6,167 nucleotides of DNA. It comes from an uncultured Collinsella sp. Lineage in GTDB: Bacteria; Actinomycetota; Coriobacteriia; Coriobacteriales; Coriobacteriaceae. Each line of letters begins with the position of its first letter. Position 1 is the first letter of the stretch. Below are positions 1 through 5,658 of the stretch, in pieces. The notes below the pieces were generated by a model. That model saw only the letters and a program-made list of their open reading frames with translations. It had not been told where the DNA came from and did no database searches. A program made the translations under genes and the position numbers. The DNA lies in the NCBI GenBank assembly GCA_900553935.1, contig USFK01000093.1, positions 1 through 6,167 on the forward strand, read 5' to 3'.

Positions 1-491
1 AGGGCACCCAGAACACCAAGATCCGCATGGAAGTTTCCGGCGGCGGCAAGAAGCCTTGGCGTCAGAAGGGCACCGGCCGTGCCCGCCAGGGTTCCATCCG
101 TGCTGCCCAGTGGCGTCACGGTGGCGTTGTCTTCGCCCCCAAGCCCCGTTCCTACGCTAAGCGTATGAACAACAAGGAGGTCAAGCTGGCTATGCGCTCC
201 GCGCTGTCCGCCAAGCTGGCCGATGGCGAGCTCGTGCTCGTCGACGACTACGGCTTCGAGAAGCCTTCCACCAAGGCTGCCGTCGCCATGCTCAAGGCTC
301 TCGGCCTTGAGGGCAAGCGTCTGACCATCATCGTTCGCGATGAGGACGTCAACGCCTACCTGTCGTTCCGCAACATTCCCAAGACGTTCATCATCACTGC
401 CGACGAGGCCAACACCTACGATCTCGTCAACAACAACGCCGTGCTGATGCCCGCCGACATCGCCGCTCACTTCGGGGAGGTGCTTGCATAA
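1..491 (+). CDS. rplD: 50S ribosomal protein L4 (5' end cut off by the window)
   Basis: L4 binds 23S rRNA early in 50S assembly, and its long loop lines the peptide exit tunnel. In E. coli it also represses the S10 operon. The reading frame is open from base 3 (GTQNTKIRMEVSGGG...), so the ATG at 27 is an internal Met and not the start. About 162 codons are present, and roughly 45-55 N-terminal residues should lie outside the window. The tunnel-loop signature is intact: VSGGGKKPWRQKGTGRARQG, followed by the Trp-Arg-His-Gly-Gly segment. The C-terminal half has the usual alpha/beta fold sequence with LVLVDDYGF and LTIIVRDED strands. The TAA stop directly abuts the rplW start codon, so the two genes are probably translationally coupled. 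Identity is certain from the loop motif and the neighbours. Confidence 0.97.
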   Translation, partial: GTQNTKIRMEVSGGGKKPWRQKGTGRARQGSIRAAQWRHGGVVFAPKPRSYAKRMNNKEVKLAMRSALSAKLADGELVLVDDYGFEKPSTKAAVAMLKALGLEGKRLTIIVRDEDVNAYLSFRNIPKTFIITADEANTYDLVNNNAVLMPADIAAHFGEVLA

Positions 492-779
492 ATGACCGCC
501 CACGAGATCATCATCCGTCCGATCGTGTCCGAGCGTTCCTTCTCCGGCATGGAGCAGAACAAGTACACGTTCGAGGTCGCCAAGGATGCTAACAAGTATC
601 AGATCAAGGACGCTGTCGAGGAGATCTTCGGCGTCAAGGTCGTTCGCGTGAACACCCTGACGGTCAAGCCCAAGACCAAGCGCGTGCGCTATGTCGCCGG
701 CAAGACCCGTTCTTGGAAGAAGGCCATCGTCACGCTGGCCGAGGGCGACACCATCGAGGTCTTTGGCAACCAGGCCTAA
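492..779 (+). CDS. rplW: 50S ribosomal protein L23
   Basis: L23 sits at the polypeptide tunnel exit, where trigger factor and the signal recognition particle dock. The 95-residue product has normal family length. It shows the expected N-terminal IIIRPIVSERS segment, the YTFEVAKDANKYQIKDAVE helix region and the FGVKVVRVNTLTVKPK strand, then the basic loop KTKRVRYVAGKTRSWKKA typical of bacterial L23. The start is the ATG immediately after the rplD stop. A GGGGAGG Shine-Dalgarno sequence lies inside the rplD 3' end (474-480), about 11 nt upstream. The gene is followed by an unusually long and structured gap before rplB, where most bacteria have only a few to about 20 bases. Confidence 0.97.
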   Translation: MTAHEIIIRPIVSERSFSGMEQNKYTFEVAKDANKYQIKDAVEEIFGVKVVRVNTLTVKPKTKRVRYVAGKTRSWKKAIVTLAEGDTIEVFGNQA

Positions 780-796
780 GACTCGCTGCTGTTGAG

Positions 797-955
797 TGAG
801 CTCATGCCTCCCAAATAGGGGAGGCGAGAGCTCAAGGTTTCGGGCGTATAAAATGGACACGCCCGGAACCGTGTATACGTCCGGTGTCATCGCACCCGAG
901 GCAGAACCTCGAATCCCTGTCTGCGATGGCTAACGGATTCCTATTGAAAGGGATT
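797..955 (+). promoter_or_regulatory. Candidate structured leader upstream of rplB
   Basis: The 179-nt rplW-rplB gap contains a series of inverted repeats. (1) TGAGCTC (797-803) pairs with GAGCTCA (828-834); inside lies GCCTCCC (806-812)/GGGAGGC (819-825), a 2x2 internal loop and a 6-nt loop. (2) TTTCGGGCGT (838-847) pairs with ACGCCCGGAA (859-868), one G-U, with an 11-nt loop beginning ATAAAATGG. (3) GGTG/CACC at 883-896. (4) CGAGG/CCTCG at 897-911. (5) AATCCC (912-917) is complementary to GGGATT (950-955), which overlaps the rplB Shine-Dalgarno region. None of the stems is followed by a U-tract, so they are not ordinary terminators. A role in autogenous control, RNA processing or start-site masking is inference. 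I did not recognise a known leader family. Confidence 0.5.
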
Positions 956-958
956 GTA

Positions 959-1789
959 ATGGCTGTAAAGCACCTTAAGCCGACCTCCGCTGGTAGGCGT
1001 TGGCAGACGATCTCCGATTTCTCCGAGATCACCTGCACCAAGCCCGAGAAGTCTCTTCTCGAGCCCCTGCCCAAGAAGGCCGGTCGTAACAACAATGGCC
1101 GCATCACCACCCGCCACCAGGGCGGCGGCGTGAAGCGTCGTTACCGCGTGATCGACTTCAAGCGCAACAAGGACGGCGTGCCCGCCAAGGTTGCCACGAT
1201 CGAGTACGATCCGAACCGTTCCGCTCGCATCGCTCTGCTGCACTACGCTGACGGTGAGAAGCGCTACATCCTGGCCCCCAAGGGCCTCGAGGTCGGTCAG
1301 ACCATCATGTCCGGTTCTGACGCCGACATCAAGCCGGGCAACGCTCTGCCCCTCGCCGACATCCCCGTCGGTACGCTCATCCACGCCGTCGAGTTCCAGC
1401 CGGGCAAGGGCGCTGCTATCGCCCGTTCCGCCGGTAACTCCTGCCAGCTGATGGGTAAGGAGGGCAAGTACGCTATCGTCCGTATGCCTTCCTCCGAGAT
1501 GCGCCGCATCCTCGTTACCTGCCGCGCCACCGTCGGTGAGGTCGGCAACGCCGACCACGCCAACATCGTCATCGGCAAGGCCGGCCGTAAGCGTCACATG
1601 AACGTGCGCCCGACCGTCCGCGGTACCGTCATGAACCCTGTCGACCACCCGCACGGCGGTGGCGAGGGCAAGAACCACACCTCTGGTCGTCCCTCTGTTA
1701 CCCCCTGGGGTAAGCCGACGAAGGGCCTTCGTACGCGCAAGAAGAAGAAGGTCTCGAACCAGCACATCATTCGTCGCCGTAAGAAGTAA
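959..1789 (+). CDS. rplB: 50S ribosomal protein L2
   Basis: L2 is a primary 23S rRNA-binding protein needed for subunit association and peptidyl-transferase activity. From the chosen ATG the product has 276 residues, the normal length. It begins MAVKHLKPTSAGRR, exactly where bacterial L2 proteins begin. The RNA-binding domain contains GRNNNGRITTRHQGGGVKRR (residues 42-61). The C-terminal domain contains MNPVDHPHGGGEGK (225-238), whose histidine corresponds to the functionally important His229 of E. coli, and a basic tail ending RRRKK. The frame is open upstream to a GTG at 884, but the added residues resemble nothing in L2. The ATG at 959 has an AAAGGGA Shine-Dalgarno sequence at a good distance (about 6 nt). 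A structured 179-nt leader precedes it, and rpsS follows 32 nt downstream. Confidence 0.97.
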   Translation: MAVKHLKPTSAGRRWQTISDFSEITCTKPEKSLLEPLPKKAGRNNNGRITTRHQGGGVKRRYRVIDFKRNKDGVPAKVATIEYDPNRSARIALLHYADGEKRYILAPKGLEVGQTIMSGSDADIKPGNALPLADIPVGTLIHAVEFQPGKGAAIARSAGNSCQLMGKEGKYAIVRMPSSEMRRILVTCRATVGEVGNADHANIVIGKAGRKRHMNVRPTVRGTVMNPVDHPHGGGEGKNHTSGRPSVTPWGKPTKGLRTRKKKKVSNQHIIRRRKK

Positions 1790-1821
1790 TTTCGGATACC
1801 GAGTTTTAGGAGAAAGCACTT

Positions 1822-2082
1822 ATGAGCAGAAGTCTCAAAAAGGGCCCGTTCGTGGAGACTCGCCTTCTCTCGCGTATCACCGCGATGAACGAGGCTGGCA
1901 AGAAGGACGTCGTGAAGACCTGGAGCCGCGCCTCCACCATCTTCCCCGCCTTTGTGGGACACACCATCGCCGTCCACGACGGCCGCAAGCATGTGCCCGT
2001 GTATGTTACCGAGTCCATGGTTGGTCACAAGCTCGGCGAGTTCGCGCCGACTCGTACGTTCCGTGGCCACAAGGCCAAATAG
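1822..2082 (+). CDS. rpsS: 30S ribosomal protein S19
   Basis: S19 binds 16S rRNA in the head of the small subunit together with S13 and lies near the A-site. The 86-residue product has normal length (usually about 90) and starts with the family hallmark MSRSLKKGPFV. The later segment VGHTIAVHDGRKHVPVYV and the C-terminal VGHKLGEFAPTRTFRGH are the classical S19 signature. The ATG is preceded by AGGAG at 1808-1812 with a 9-nt spacer. The gene lies between rplB (32-nt gap) and rplV (14-nt gap), the conserved S10-operon order. Nothing odd is seen. Confidence 0.98.
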   Translation: MSRSLKKGPFVETRLLSRITAMNEAGKKDVVKTWSRASTIFPAFVGHTIAVHDGRKHVPVYVTESMVGHKLGEFAPTRTFRGHKAK

Positions 2083-2096
2083 GGGGTTAACCGTAA

Positions 2097-2468
2097 ATGG
2101 CAACTAAGTCTATTGAAACTGAGGCCACCGAGGTTCGCGCCGTCGCTAAGTACGTGCGTGTTTCCCCCAGCAAGGCCCGCCTGGTGGTCGATCTGATCCG
2201 CCGCAAGCCTGTCGCTCAGGCCTTCGACATCCTCCACTTCTGCGACCGCGCCGTCGCCGTGGATGTCGAGAAGGTTCTCCGTTCCGCCGTTGCGAACGCC
2301 GAGAACAACAACGGTCTGCGTGCCGACAACCTGGTTGTCGCCGCTGCCTATGTTGACGAGGGTCCGACGCTTAAGCGCATCCGTCCCCGCGCCAAGGGTT
2401 CCGCTTCTCGCATTCTGAAGCGTACTTCCCACATCACCGTCGTCGTTGCTCCTCGAAAGGAGGCGTAA
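2097..2468 (+). CDS. rplV: 50S ribosomal protein L22
   Basis: L22 contacts all domains of 23S rRNA, and its beta-hairpin lines the exit tunnel beside L4, where macrolide-resistance mutations arise. The product has 123 residues, a little longer than the common 110-115. The extra length is mainly a short polar N-terminal leader before AVAKYVRVSPSKARLVVDLI (residues 15-34), the family's RNA-binding start. The conserved LRSAVANAENN lies at 61-71, and the tunnel hairpin spans about 82-108 (AYVDEGPTLKRIRPRAKGSA). The ATG at 2097 has AGGGGG (2081-2086) about 10 nt upstream, overlapping the rpsS stop codon. The rpsC Shine-Dalgarno sequence lies inside the end of this gene, which suggests coupling. 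No resistance-type insertion or deletion in the hairpin is obvious by eye. Confidence 0.97.
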   Translation: MATKSIETEATEVRAVAKYVRVSPSKARLVVDLIRRKPVAQAFDILHFCDRAVAVDVEKVLRSAVANAENNNGLRADNLVVAAAYVDEGPTLKRIRPRAKGSASRILKRTSHITVVVAPRKEA

Positions 2469-2474
2469 AGCTGT

Positions 2475-3185
2475 ATGGGTCAGAAAGTCTACCCCACCGG
2501 CTTCCGTCTTGGCATCACCGAGAACTGGCGCTCCCGCTGGTTCGCAGAGAAGGATTACGCTAAGACCCTCGGTAACGATCTCGAGATCCGCAAGTACCTC
2601 GAGAAGCGTCTTTCCCGCGCAGCTGTCTCCCGCGTCGAGATCGAGCGCGCTGGCGACAAGGTGAAGGTCATCATCCTCACCGCTCGCCCCGGCGTTGTCA
2701 TCGGTAAGAAGGGTGCCGAGATCGATACCCTCCGCACCGAGCTCGAGAAGGTCGCTGGCGTCTCCAAGGGCCAGCTCTCCGTCGACGTTGTCGAGATCAA
2801 GCGCCCCGAGCTCGACGCCAACCTCGTTGCTCAGTCTATCGCCGAGCAGCTCGAGGGCCGCGTTGCCTTCCGTCGCGCTATGCGCAAGGCTGTCCAGTCT
2901 GCCCGCAAGGCCGGCGCTAAGGGCATCCGTATCCAGTGCTCCGGTCGTCTCGGCGGTGCCGAGATGGGCCGTCGTGAGTGGTACCGTGAGGGTCGCGTGC
3001 CTCTGCACACGCTCCGTGCCAAGATCGACTATGGCACGGCTGTCGCCAGCACCACCATGGGCGCTTGCGGCGTGAAGGTCTGGATCTACCTGGGCGAGAA
3101 GCTCCCGGGCCAGCCTGTTCCCAACCCTGCACTCGAGGGCTCTTCCCGTCCTCGTCGTCGTAACTCCGAGAGGAGGGGTCAGTAG
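2475..3185 (+). CDS. rpsC: 30S ribosomal protein S3
   Basis: S3 forms part of the mRNA entry tunnel and the ribosomal helicase site on the 30S head. The 236-residue product has the full domain order. The N-terminal segment is GQKVYPTGFRLGITENWRSR (residues 2-21). A KH-type RNA-binding domain carries its GxxG loop as VIGKKG (75-80). The C-terminal domain contains SGRLGGAEMGR (156-166) and EGRVPLHTLRA (172-182). A basic, poorly conserved tail ends in RPRRRNSERRGQ. The Shine-Dalgarno sequence AAAGGAGG (2456-2463) is perfect and overlaps the last codons of rplV, 11 nt before the ATG. The stop codon TAG shares its final G with the GTG start of rplP, so translation of the two is probably coupled. 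Confidence 0.98.
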   Translation: MGQKVYPTGFRLGITENWRSRWFAEKDYAKTLGNDLEIRKYLEKRLSRAAVSRVEIERAGDKVKVIILTARPGVVIGKKGAEIDTLRTELEKVAGVSKGQLSVDVVEIKRPELDANLVAQSIAEQLEGRVAFRRAMRKAVQSARKAGAKGIRIQCSGRLGGAEMGRREWYREGRVPLHTLRAKIDYGTAVASTTMGACGVKVWIYLGEKLPGQPVPNPALEGSSRPRRRNSERRGQ

Positions 3186-3688
3186 TGCTTGCCCCTAAGC
3201 GTATTCTTCACCGCAAGGTGCAGCGTGGCTCCATGAAGGGCCAGGCCAAGGGTAATACCGAGCTGCATTTCGGCGAGTTTGGTATCCAGGCTCTCGAGGC
3301 CCATTGGATCACCAACCGTCAGATCGAGGCCGCTCGTATTGCCATGACCCGCTACATGAAGCGTGGCGGTCGTGTCTACATCACGATCTTCCCCGATAAG
3401 CCCATCACCAAGAAGCCTGCCGAGACTCGCATGGGTTCTGGTAAGGGTAACCCCGAGGAGTGGGTGGCCGTCGTCAAGCCCGGCCGCATCATGTTCGAGG
3501 TCAAGGGCGTGCCCGAGGAGGTCGCTCGCGAGGCTCTGCGTCTTGCTCAGCACAAGCTCCCCATCAAGACCAAGATTGTGGTTGCCAAGAACGCTGAGCA
3601 GCGCATCGAGAAGGAAATGGCTGAGGAGGCCGCTCTCGAGGCCAAGTGGGCTGCTGAGGACGCCGCCGCCGCCAAGGAGGAGAACTAA
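3185..3688 (+). CDS. rplP: 50S ribosomal protein L16 with acidic C-terminal extension
   Basis: L16 organises 23S rRNA around the A-site tRNA and is needed for peptidyl-transferase centre maturation. The start is a GTG overlapping the rpsC stop by one base, giving MLAPKRILHRKVQRGSMKGQ, the family's usual beginning. Conserved parts are FGEFGIQALEAHWITNRQIE (residues 29-48), the MTRYMKRGGRVYITIFPDKP block and the loop TRMGSGKGNPEEWVAVVKPG (81-100). The product has 167 residues, whereas most L16 proteins have about 135-145. The surplus is a C-terminal tail (about residues 138-167) rich in Ala and Glu, mixed with Lys and probably helical. The tail could be lineage-specific. The stop overlaps the rpmC start (TAATG). 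A GTG start in a gene this highly expressed is mildly unusual and fits re-initiation from rpsC. Confidence 0.97.
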   Translation: MLAPKRILHRKVQRGSMKGQAKGNTELHFGEFGIQALEAHWITNRQIEAARIAMTRYMKRGGRVYITIFPDKPITKKPAETRMGSGKGNPEEWVAVVKPGRIMFEVKGVPEEVAREALRLAQHKLPIKTKIVVAKNAEQRIEKEMAEEAALEAKWAAEDAAAAKEEN

Positions 3689-3903
3689 TGAAGCCCGCAG
3701 AGATTCGTGAGCTCTCGGACGCTCAGCTCGTTGAGAAGCTGAAGGAAATGCGCGCCGAGCTCTTTAACCTTCGTTTCCAGATGGCCACTAGCCAGCTGGA
3801 CAACACCGCTCGCGTCAACACCGTGAAGAAGGACATCGCTCGCGTCCTCACGGAGCAGCGCGCCCGCGAGATCGCAGCGGAGAAGTCCGCTGTCGCCGAG
3901 TAG
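3688..3903 (+). CDS. rpmC: 50S ribosomal protein L29
   Basis: L29 is a small two-helix protein near the tunnel exit, next to L23, and contributes to the docking area for trigger factor and SRP. The 71-residue product contains the expected antiparallel helices: MKPAEIRELSDAQLVEKLKE, then ELFNLRFQMATSQLDNTARV with the family signature LFNLRFQ and the following IARVLTEQRAREI segment. It is slightly longer than the shortest family members (60-68) because of a charged C-terminal tail. The start ATG overlaps the rplP stop by one base (TAATG). A GGAGGAG stretch in the last rplP codons (about 3676-3682) provides the Shine-Dalgarno sequence. rpsQ follows 16 nt downstream. Confidence 0.97.
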   Translation: MKPAEIRELSDAQLVEKLKEMRAELFNLRFQMATSQLDNTARVNTVKKDIARVLTEQRAREIAAEKSAVAE

Positions 3904-3919
3904 GACCTAAGGAGAGAAC

Positions 3920-4180
3920 ATGACTGATTCGCGTAACACGCGTAAGGTCCGTACGGGTGTCGTTACCTCCGTCTCCGGTGCCAAGACCATCGTTGTCACC
4001 GTCACCGAGCGCAAGCGTCACGCCAAGTACGGCAAGATGATGACCAGCTCCAAGAAACTGCACGCTCACGACGAGGAGTGCACGGCTGGCGTGGGCGATA
4101 CCGTCCGCGTTATGGAGACCCGTCCTATGTCCAAGATGAAGCGTTGGCGCCTCATCGAGGTCGTCGAGCGCGCTAAATAA
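3920..4180 (+). CDS. rpsQ: 30S ribosomal protein S17
   Basis: S17 is a primary 16S rRNA-binding protein with an OB fold, required early in 30S assembly. The 86-residue product matches family length. Recognisable parts are RKVRTGVVTSVSGAKTIVVT (residues 8-27) with the conserved TGVV strand, the basic loop VTERKRHAKYGKMMTSSKKL, then HAHDEE and GVGDTVRVMETRPMSKMKRW, the classical S17 GD-x-V-x-I/V-x-E-x-RP-x-S-K signature. The ATG is preceded by a strong AAGGAGAG (3909-3916) with 5 nt from GGAG to the start. It is followed by an unusually long 118-nt structured gap before rplN. Confidence 0.98.
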   Translation: MTDSRNTRKVRTGVVTSVSGAKTIVVTVTERKRHAKYGKMMTSSKKLHAHDEECTAGVGDTVRVMETRPMSKMKRWRLIEVVERAK

Positions 4181-4207
4181 GCAGTCGCTCTTACGACTTG
4201 TACGTTT

Positions 4208-4291
4208 CCGAAGATGTGCGTATGCCTGGCTTGCATACCACAGGCCGTATAAAGGCTGCGCACCTCTCTTCGGTTCTTAGTTCGGAGGAAC
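4208..4291 (+). promoter_or_regulatory. Candidate three-way-junction RNA leader upstream of rplN
   Basis: The 118-nt rpsQ-rplN gap can be folded by eye into a nested structure. An outer stem, CCGAAGA (4208-4214) with TCTTCGG (4267-4273), is stacked on GTGCG (4216-4220) with CGCAC (4259-4263). Two hairpins sit inside: TATGC (4221-4225)/GCATA (4233-4237) with a 7-nt loop, and CAG-CC (4241-4246, one bulged G)/GGCTG (4254-4258) with loop GTATAAA. Downstream, GTTC (4280-4283)/GAAC (4288-4291) would place GGAG of the rplN Shine-Dalgarno in a 4-nt loop. CCGAA (4208-4212) could instead pair with TTCGG (4281-4285), masking part of the Shine-Dalgarno, so two alternative states are conceivable. The pairings are seen; the regulatory role is inferred. 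I did not recognise a known ribosomal-protein leader. Confidence 0.5.
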
Positions 4292-4298
4292 ATCTACC

Positions 4299-4667
4299 AT
4301 GATTCAGATGCAAACCATGCTGAACGTCGCCGACAACTCCGGCGCTCGCAAGATTCGCTGCATCAAGGTGCTTGGCGGTTCCAAGCGTCGTTATGCAGGC
4401 ATCGGCGATGTGTTCATCGGTGCTGTCCAGGAGGCTACCCCTGGCGCCAACGTCAAGAAGAAGGACGTTGTCCGTTGCGTCGTCGTTCGCACCGTTAAGG
4501 AGATCCGCCGCAAGGATGGCTCCTACATTCGCTTTGATGAGAACGCCTGCGTTGTCATCAACAACGATGGTTCGCCCGTCGGCACCCGTATCTTCGGGCC
4601 CGTCGCTCGCGAGCTTCGTGACAAGAAGTACATGAAGATCGTCTCGCTCGCTCCCGAGACCCTGTAG
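4299..4667 (+). CDS. rplN: 50S ribosomal protein L14
   Basis: L14 binds 23S rRNA and forms intersubunit bridges with L19 and 16S rRNA; it is also a docking site for ribosome silencing factors. The 122-residue product has exactly the normal length. It begins MIQMQTMLNVADNSGARKIR with the conserved NVADNSGA motif. It continues with CIKVLGGSKRRYAGIGDVFI, the signature-like KKDVVRCVVVRT and the segment YIRFDENACVVINNDGSPVG, and ends GPVARELRDKKYMKIVSLAP. The ATG has CGGAGGA (4283-4289) about 10 nt upstream, at the edge of a structured leader that could mask it. In E. coli the spc operon begins with this gene, so an independent regulatory unit here is plausible. rplX follows 13 nt downstream. Confidence 0.98.
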   Translation: MIQMQTMLNVADNSGARKIRCIKVLGGSKRRYAGIGDVFIGAVQEATPGANVKKKDVVRCVVVRTVKEIRRKDGSYIRFDENACVVINNDGSPVGTRIFGPVARELRDKKYMKIVSLAPETL

Positions 4668-4680
4668 TTAGGGGAGATAT

Positions 4681-4986
4681 ATGTATATCAAGAAGGGCGA
4701 TAAGGTCCAGGTTCTCTCTGGTAAGGATCGCGGCAAGCAGGGCGTTATCCTGCGTGCTCTCCCCGCCGAGAACAAGGTCGTTGTCGAGGGCGTTTCGGTC
4801 GTCAAGAAGGCCGTCAAGCCCAACGCTGCCAACCAGCAGGGCGGCATCGTTTCGCAGGAGGCTCCCATCGATGCCTCCAACGTCAATCTCGTCTGCCCCG
4901 AGTGCGGTAAGGTTACCCGCGTCGGTCACGAGAAGGACGGCAAGAACAAGCTGCGCGTCTGCAAGAAGTGCGGCCACAAGTTCTAA
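4681..4986 (+). CDS. rplX: 50S ribosomal protein L24, four-cysteine (zinc-ribbon-like) form
   Basis: L24 is an assembly initiator for the 50S subunit, binding the 5' region of 23S rRNA. The 101-residue product has normal length. The KOW motif lies at the N-terminus (KKGDKVQVLSGKDRGKQGVI, residues 4-23), followed by VVVEGVSVVKKAVKPN. The C-terminal part carries two Cys pairs, Cys72/Cys75 (CPEC) and Cys94/Cys97 (CKKC), spaced like a zinc ribbon. Cysteine-containing L24 forms are known, and zinc binding is inferred. The Shine-Dalgarno AGGGGAG (4670-4676) lies only about 4 nt from the ATG, a short spacer. In most bacteria rplE follows at once. Here an intrinsic terminator and noncoding DNA follow, so this is the last ribosomal gene in this copy of the cluster. 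Confidence 0.97.
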   Translation: MYIKKGDKVQVLSGKDRGKQGVILRALPAENKVVVEGVSVVKKAVKPNAANQQGGIVSQEAPIDASNVNLVCPECGKVTRVGHEKDGKNKLRVCKKCGHKF

Positions 4987-5012
4987 GCTGCCCGCAACAT
5001 CAAGTTGCTAGC

Positions 5013-5050
5013 AAAGGCCCGGACGCCCCACGGCACCCGGGCCTTTTTCT
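5013..5050 (+). terminator. Intrinsic terminator after rplX
   Basis: AAAGGCCCGG (5013-5022) and CCGGGCCTTT (5037-5046) form a perfect 10-bp stem with a 14-nt loop. The descending arm runs into a T-tract (5044-5048, then CT). It begins 26 nt after the rplX stop and should end the ribosomal-protein transcript. A terminator between rplX and the usual rplE position is unexpected and indicates that the operon really ends here in this sequence. Because the A-tract mirrors the T-tract, weak activity on the - strand is also possible. Confidence 0.88.
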
Positions 5051-5643
5051 ATCCCCACTCGATGGATTCGGTTCTGCCGTCCCGTCATTCCGGTTGCCCC
5101 ACTTTTCGGTGCCGTCTCGAATCGAGTGCCGCCAGGTGACACCCTGTCGTGTTTCGTCGGCTTCGGGGACAAAAGTCGGGACAACTCCAAAAACTATTTT
5201 CGAATTCAGGGCTTTGAGTTTTTGTTTTTGTCCCAAAGGGCGCGGCGGGATGCCTTTGGAGGCTCGATAGCGCCGAAAACGCCCGTTTTGAAACTCAAAT
5301 GCCTTTTCGCGCGCAAGCCGCCAGCTGCAATAGGAAGTGAATCAACGCAGGCGGCTTTCAAGCAGTTTGCAAAACTGCAGGTCGCAGGTCTTCATTGCCA
5401 GTAGGAGAAATGAGTAGTCTCAGGTGGCTTGCCCATGAGTTGACGAACGGGATTTGAGATTACGCTGACGTCCGGAAACGCTTCGAGCACGGCGCTACGT
5501 TTTTGGGGTTTGGGCGTAGCCCCTGCACCCGCGAGCGCGGGCCTTAAGCCCGCCGAGAGGGTGACGCGTCGAAAACGAAAGGGAAAGAGGGAAGGGGCCG
5601 TCCCTATCATTCAGGTTGCGACCGAAGAAGACAAGGAGACCCC
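5051..5643. repeat. Noncoding, inverted-repeat-rich intergenic stretch
   Basis: I see no convincing gene here. Short open frames on both strands lack ribosome-binding sites or family features. Inverted repeats are dense: CACTCGAT (5056-5063)/ATCGAGTG (5121-5128); GGGACAAAA (5166-5174)/TTTTGTCCC (5226-5234), enclosing CAAAAACT (5188-5195)/AGTTTTTG (5217-5224); AAGCCGCC (5315-5322)/GGCGGCTT (5350-5357); GCAGTTT (5362-5368)/AAACTGC (5372-5378); and two mutually exclusive hairpins, CCCGCG/CGCGGG (5528-5541) and GCGGGC/GCCCGC (5537-5553). The codon look differs sharply from the ribosomal genes (A/T-rich runs near 5170-5230). Some conceptual translations, such as KQFAKLQVAGLHCQ on + and PPETTHFSYWQ on -, look familiar from small hypothetical ORFs of Coriobacteriia. 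That would fit a dispersed intergenic repeat, but it is an unverified recollection. Confidence 0.5.
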
Positions 5644-5658
5644 CTGAGCCTGAATGAT
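5606..5658. repeat. 10-bp perfect inverted repeat around a coding-like junction
   Basis: ATCATTCAGG (5606-5615) is the exact reverse complement of CCTGAATGAT (5649-5658), with 33 nt between. GGGGC at 5596-5600 and GCCCC at 5659-5663 could extend the pairing past a 5-nt bulge. The spacer contains AAGGAG (5633-5638) and a TGA (5645-5647). The structure could be an RNA hairpin around a start site, a protein-binding operator or the end of a lost mobile element; the sequence does not decide. Confidence 0.5.

Noticed and set aside
797..834. First rplB-leader hairpin as an intrinsic terminator after rplW
   Set aside because: The stem is good, but it is followed by AGGTTTCGGG with no T-tract.
847..854. 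TATAAAAT as a promoter -10 for rplB (and TATAAA at 4248 for rplN)
   Set aside because: No -35-like hexamer lies 16-18 nt upstream in either case (TTGCAT at 4231 is only 11 nt away), and both lie in hairpin loops. Kept only as a note on the shared motif.
884..958. N-terminally extended rplB from a GTG at 884
   Set aside because: The extra 25 residues have no counterpart in L2, the ATG at 959 has a good Shine-Dalgarno, and the family start MAVKHLKP fits exactly.
941..1819. 292-codon open frame on the - strand across rplB
   Set aside because: It is the antisense of rplB, a by-product of strong GC-rich codon bias. The peptide is Leu/Gly/Asp/Val-rich, has no family features and no proper ribosome-binding site.
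2025..3008. 327-codon open frame on the - strand across rplV and rpsC
   Set aside because: It spans two certain genes in antisense, has low-complexity Leu/Ala/Asp/Gly composition and no recognisable domain.
4198..4226. TTGTAC-17 nt-TATGCC as an internal promoter for rplN
   Set aside because: Spacing is ideal, but each hexamer matches the consensus at only three positions.
5000..5236. 78-codon - strand ORF reaching into the terminator
   Set aside because: It reads through the rplX terminator stem in antisense and has no family-like features.
5126..5404. 92-codon + strand ORF
   Set aside because: GTG start without a Shine-Dalgarno, mixed composition and overlap with several inverted repeats. 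More likely part of a noncoding repeat than a gene.
5392..5610. 72-codon - strand ORF ending HFSYWQ
   Set aside because: The upstream sequence on that strand is pyrimidine-rich (CTCCTTGTC) with no ribosome-binding site, and the start lies inside an inverted repeat. No domain is recognised.
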